A stretch of DNA of 7,151 nucleotides from Desulfurococcales archaeon (GTDB lineage Archaea > Thermoproteota > Thermoprotei_A > CAZTBM01 > SZUA-1508). How positions within the stretch are numbered: position 1 is the stretch's first letter; every line of letters starts with the position of its first letter. The translations under genes and the position numbers were made by a program. The stretch spans positions 1 to 7,151 of the forward strand of contig DQVH01000051.1 of NCBI GenBank assembly GCA_015661855.1. The letters are read 5' to 3'. Below are positions 6,043 to 7,151 of this stretch, one piece after another. The notes beneath the pieces are model-generated. The model was not told the DNA's origin, made no database searches, and saw only the letters and a program-made list of their open reading frames with translations.

Positions 6043-6561
6043 TTGTGCAATCATAGTGGGAGAGAGGAGGAGAGTAAGAAAACATTTACGATAAGGGGTC
6101 TTGATCCTGAACTCTATGAGAGGTTTGTAAGAGTAGCTAGGGATTTAGGGATGAGTGTTGGTGCATTAATGAATGAGGCTATGAGGGCTATACTAGCACT
6201 AACTATTATTGGTAAAGAGGCTGGTGAGAGAATAGGTAGGGAGGTTGGTAAGGCTAGTACATTAATACTATCTAAACCTATAGAAATAATTAAGTCTATT
6301 GTTGAGGGTATCAAAGATTTTGAGGTTATAACTAGTATAGGTGAGTTAACAGTTTCGAAAGTGGATTTAGAGAACATTGATAAAGCTATACTATTCGTTA
6401 ATATACGTAAACTAACATTCGATAACGATGTAGACTGGGAACTACTAAACAAAAAGGTTAAGGGTGTAAAACTAGTAGATGAAGTTGTAATACCAAAACA
6501 TATACCCAAACTCCTCTTCGCTAAAAAGTGTACATTTGTAAAGAAGATAACAGTAAGATAG
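6043..6561 (+). CDS. Ribbon-helix-helix transcriptional regulator with glycine-zipper helix and unassigned C-terminal domain
   Basis: Read from TTG at 6043 the protein is 172 aa; GTG at 6034 would add three residues. A short charged N-terminus leads into a ribbon-helix-helix (CopG/Arc/MetJ fold): strand KTFTIRGL (13-20), helix DPELYERFVRVARDLG (21-36), turn MS, helix VGALMNEAMRAILALTI (39-55). The strand pairs between two subunits and enters the DNA major groove. Then comes a helix with Gly at every fourth position, Gly57, 61, 65 and 69, and a helical stretch to about 90. Residues 93-172 are rich in short beta strands (EVITSIGELTV, KAILFVNIRKLTF, KKITV) and may be an oligomerisation or sensing domain; I do not recognise it. 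The upstream tandem ACATGT repeats suggest autoregulation. Whether it also controls the divergent ATPase gene, or the DUF2148 gene 198 bp downstream, is open. The DNA-binding fold is the secure part. Confidence 0.75.
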   Translation: MCNHSGREEESKKTFTIRGLDPELYERFVRVARDLGMSVGALMNEAMRAILALTIIGKEAGERIGREVGKASTLILSKPIEIIKSIVEGIKDFEVITSIGELTVSKVDLENIDKAILFVNIRKLTFDNDVDWELLNKKVKGVKLVDEVVIPKHIPKLLFAKKCTFVKKITVR

Positions 6562-6759
6562 TAGAAAAGCTTAAAATGAATAATATTATAACTTGAACTC
6601 TTACATTATACTTCTTTACCCAATCATATACCATCAATTTTAATGATAAAGCCCCTTCAACAAGCCAGTATGGAGAATCTTTGGATGTAGGAGAACTTTT
6701 AACATTAAATTTATTTAGATTTACCTTCACACTCTTAGCTAGTAGTTTTGGTGGTAGGT
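6562..6759. other. Intergenic region between regulator and DUF2148 gene
   Basis: It holds the promoter of the DUF2148 gene near its right end. A weak T-rich stretch at about 6609-6617 may serve as terminator for the regulator. The - strand is open across the whole region and into both neighbours; this open frame is discussed among the findings, and I do not annotate it as a gene. Confidence 0.4.
6704..6717 (+). promoter_or_regulatory. TATA-like promoter element for the DUF2148 gene
   Basis: ATTAAATTTATTTA lies 43-56 nt before the ATG at 6760. A start about 25 nt downstream gives a leader of roughly 20-25 nt that would carry the GGTGG ribosome site at 6750-6754. Confidence 0.45.
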
Positions 6760-7151
6760 ATGATTGGTGAGAGTGAAGCACTAAGGGATGGTGTACTAGA
6801 TGTAGCTAAGTTAATGGCTGTAGCAGCTAAGACTGCTCCAAAAGCTAGGGGGATAGATAATATTAAAATTCTAATATTGAATAGGAGAGAGGAACTTGAG
6901 GAACTAGCTAAGTCTATGGAGGAATTAGCTGAAAAATATGGAGCATTCTTTAAACGTGATGCAGATAATGTTAGAAATTCTGATGTAGTAGTATTGATAG
7001 GAGCTACAGTAGTAGATTTAGGTTTAAAAACACCAGAAGACTATATAGCGGATATAAACCTTGTAATGGCACTTCTAAATCTAGGCATAGCCTTAGGGTC
7101 AGCTGTTAAAACTGCAGGAATACATAATGTTGACAATAGAATAATGTATAC
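6760..7151 (+). CDS. DUF2148 family protein, 3' partial, lacking the usual ferredoxin-like cysteines so far
   Basis: The frame is open to the right edge (130 codons visible). The ATG at 6760 is preceded by GGTGG at 6750-6754, 5 nt away; GTG 6751 and TTG 6748 are in frame but overlap that site. Family hallmarks are clear: AVAAKTAPKARGIDNI (20-35), an E-rich helix, then NVRNSDVVVLIG (73-84) and LGIALGSAVKTAGIHNVDNRIMY (from about 107). These match DUF2148 (COG4739), whose members are about 180-190 aa and described as having a ferredoxin-like cysteine cluster between VLIG and LGIA.GSAV. Here that segment reads LGLKTPEDY and has no Cys; none of the 130 residues is Cys. The Fe-S site thus seems lost and the linker shortened. 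The function of the family is unknown. It follows the regulator gene on the same strand but has its own promoter-like sequence. Confidence 0.8.
   Translation, partial: MIGESEALRDGVLDVAKLMAVAAKTAPKARGIDNIKILILNRREELEELAKSMEELAEKYGAFFKRDADNVRNSDVVVLIGATVVDLGLKTPEDYIADINLVMALLNLGIALGSAVKTAGIHNVDNRIMY

Noticed and set aside
6114..6509. - strand open frame inside the regulator gene.
   Set aside because: Extremely Ser/Ile/Leu-rich and repetitive, as expected from the complement of the sense codons; the sense strand has a clear DNA-binding fold.
1..7151. tRNA, rRNA, CRISPR array, insertion sequence or integrase.
   Set aside because: No cloverleaf-like sequence, regularly spaced repeats, transposase or recombinase motif, or long terminal inverted repeats could be found by eye.

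Overview
The window looks like a piece of a low-GC, probably hyperthermophilic archaeal chromosome, most likely from the Thermoproteota (crenarchaeal side). The signs are archaeal-type Shine-Dalgarno sequences (GGAGGT, GGTGA), AT-rich TATA-like boxes about 25 nt before starts, frequent AGA/AGG and ATA codons, tightly overlapping genes, and families common in such genomes (DUF2148, ribbon-helix-helix regulators, BioD-like P-loop ATPases). I cannot name the genus from sequence alone.

Left part (1-3724, + strand): one tightly packed transport operon, each gene overlapping the next. It holds the 3' part of a multi-pass membrane protein resembling the OPT-like DUF6785 transporters (its true start lies left of the window), then a large permease with FtsX/MacB topology plus an unusual C-terminal soluble domain, then a very small four-helix permease carrying its own FtsX-type coupling helix, then a LolD/MacB-type ABC ATPase. 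The last three genes form a coherent but asymmetric MacB/LolCDE-like ABC system: one large subunit with an external domain, one minimal subunit without it, and one ATPase. Its link to the OPT-like transporter is genetic (same operon); the substrate is not visible.

Middle (3725-5887, - strand): after a 150-bp convergent gap come a GH130/DUF377-type five-bladed beta-propeller protein (a likely glycoside phosphorylase or hydrolase) and, upstream of it, a BioD/CobQ-like P-loop ATPase with a deviant Walker A. They share a strand, but the 48-bp gap has its own TATA-like box and a 12-bp palindrome, so the GH130-like gene can probably be transcribed alone and leaderless.

Right part (5888-7151, + strand): a divergent intergenic region with a TATA box and two tandem 9-bp repeats containing ACATGT lies just upstream of a ribbon-helix-helix regulator gene, suggesting autoregulation. 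The regulator has a glycine-every-fourth-residue helix and an unassigned beta-rich C-terminal domain. The window closes with the 5' part of a DUF2148 gene, recognisable by flanking family motifs but lacking any cysteine where the family's ferredoxin-like cysteine cluster is expected.

No tRNA, rRNA, CRISPR array, insertion sequence or integrase was seen. The points most worth following up are the asymmetric FtsX-like transporter joined to an OPT-like gene, the cysteine-less DUF2148 protein and the tandem operator before the regulator gene.
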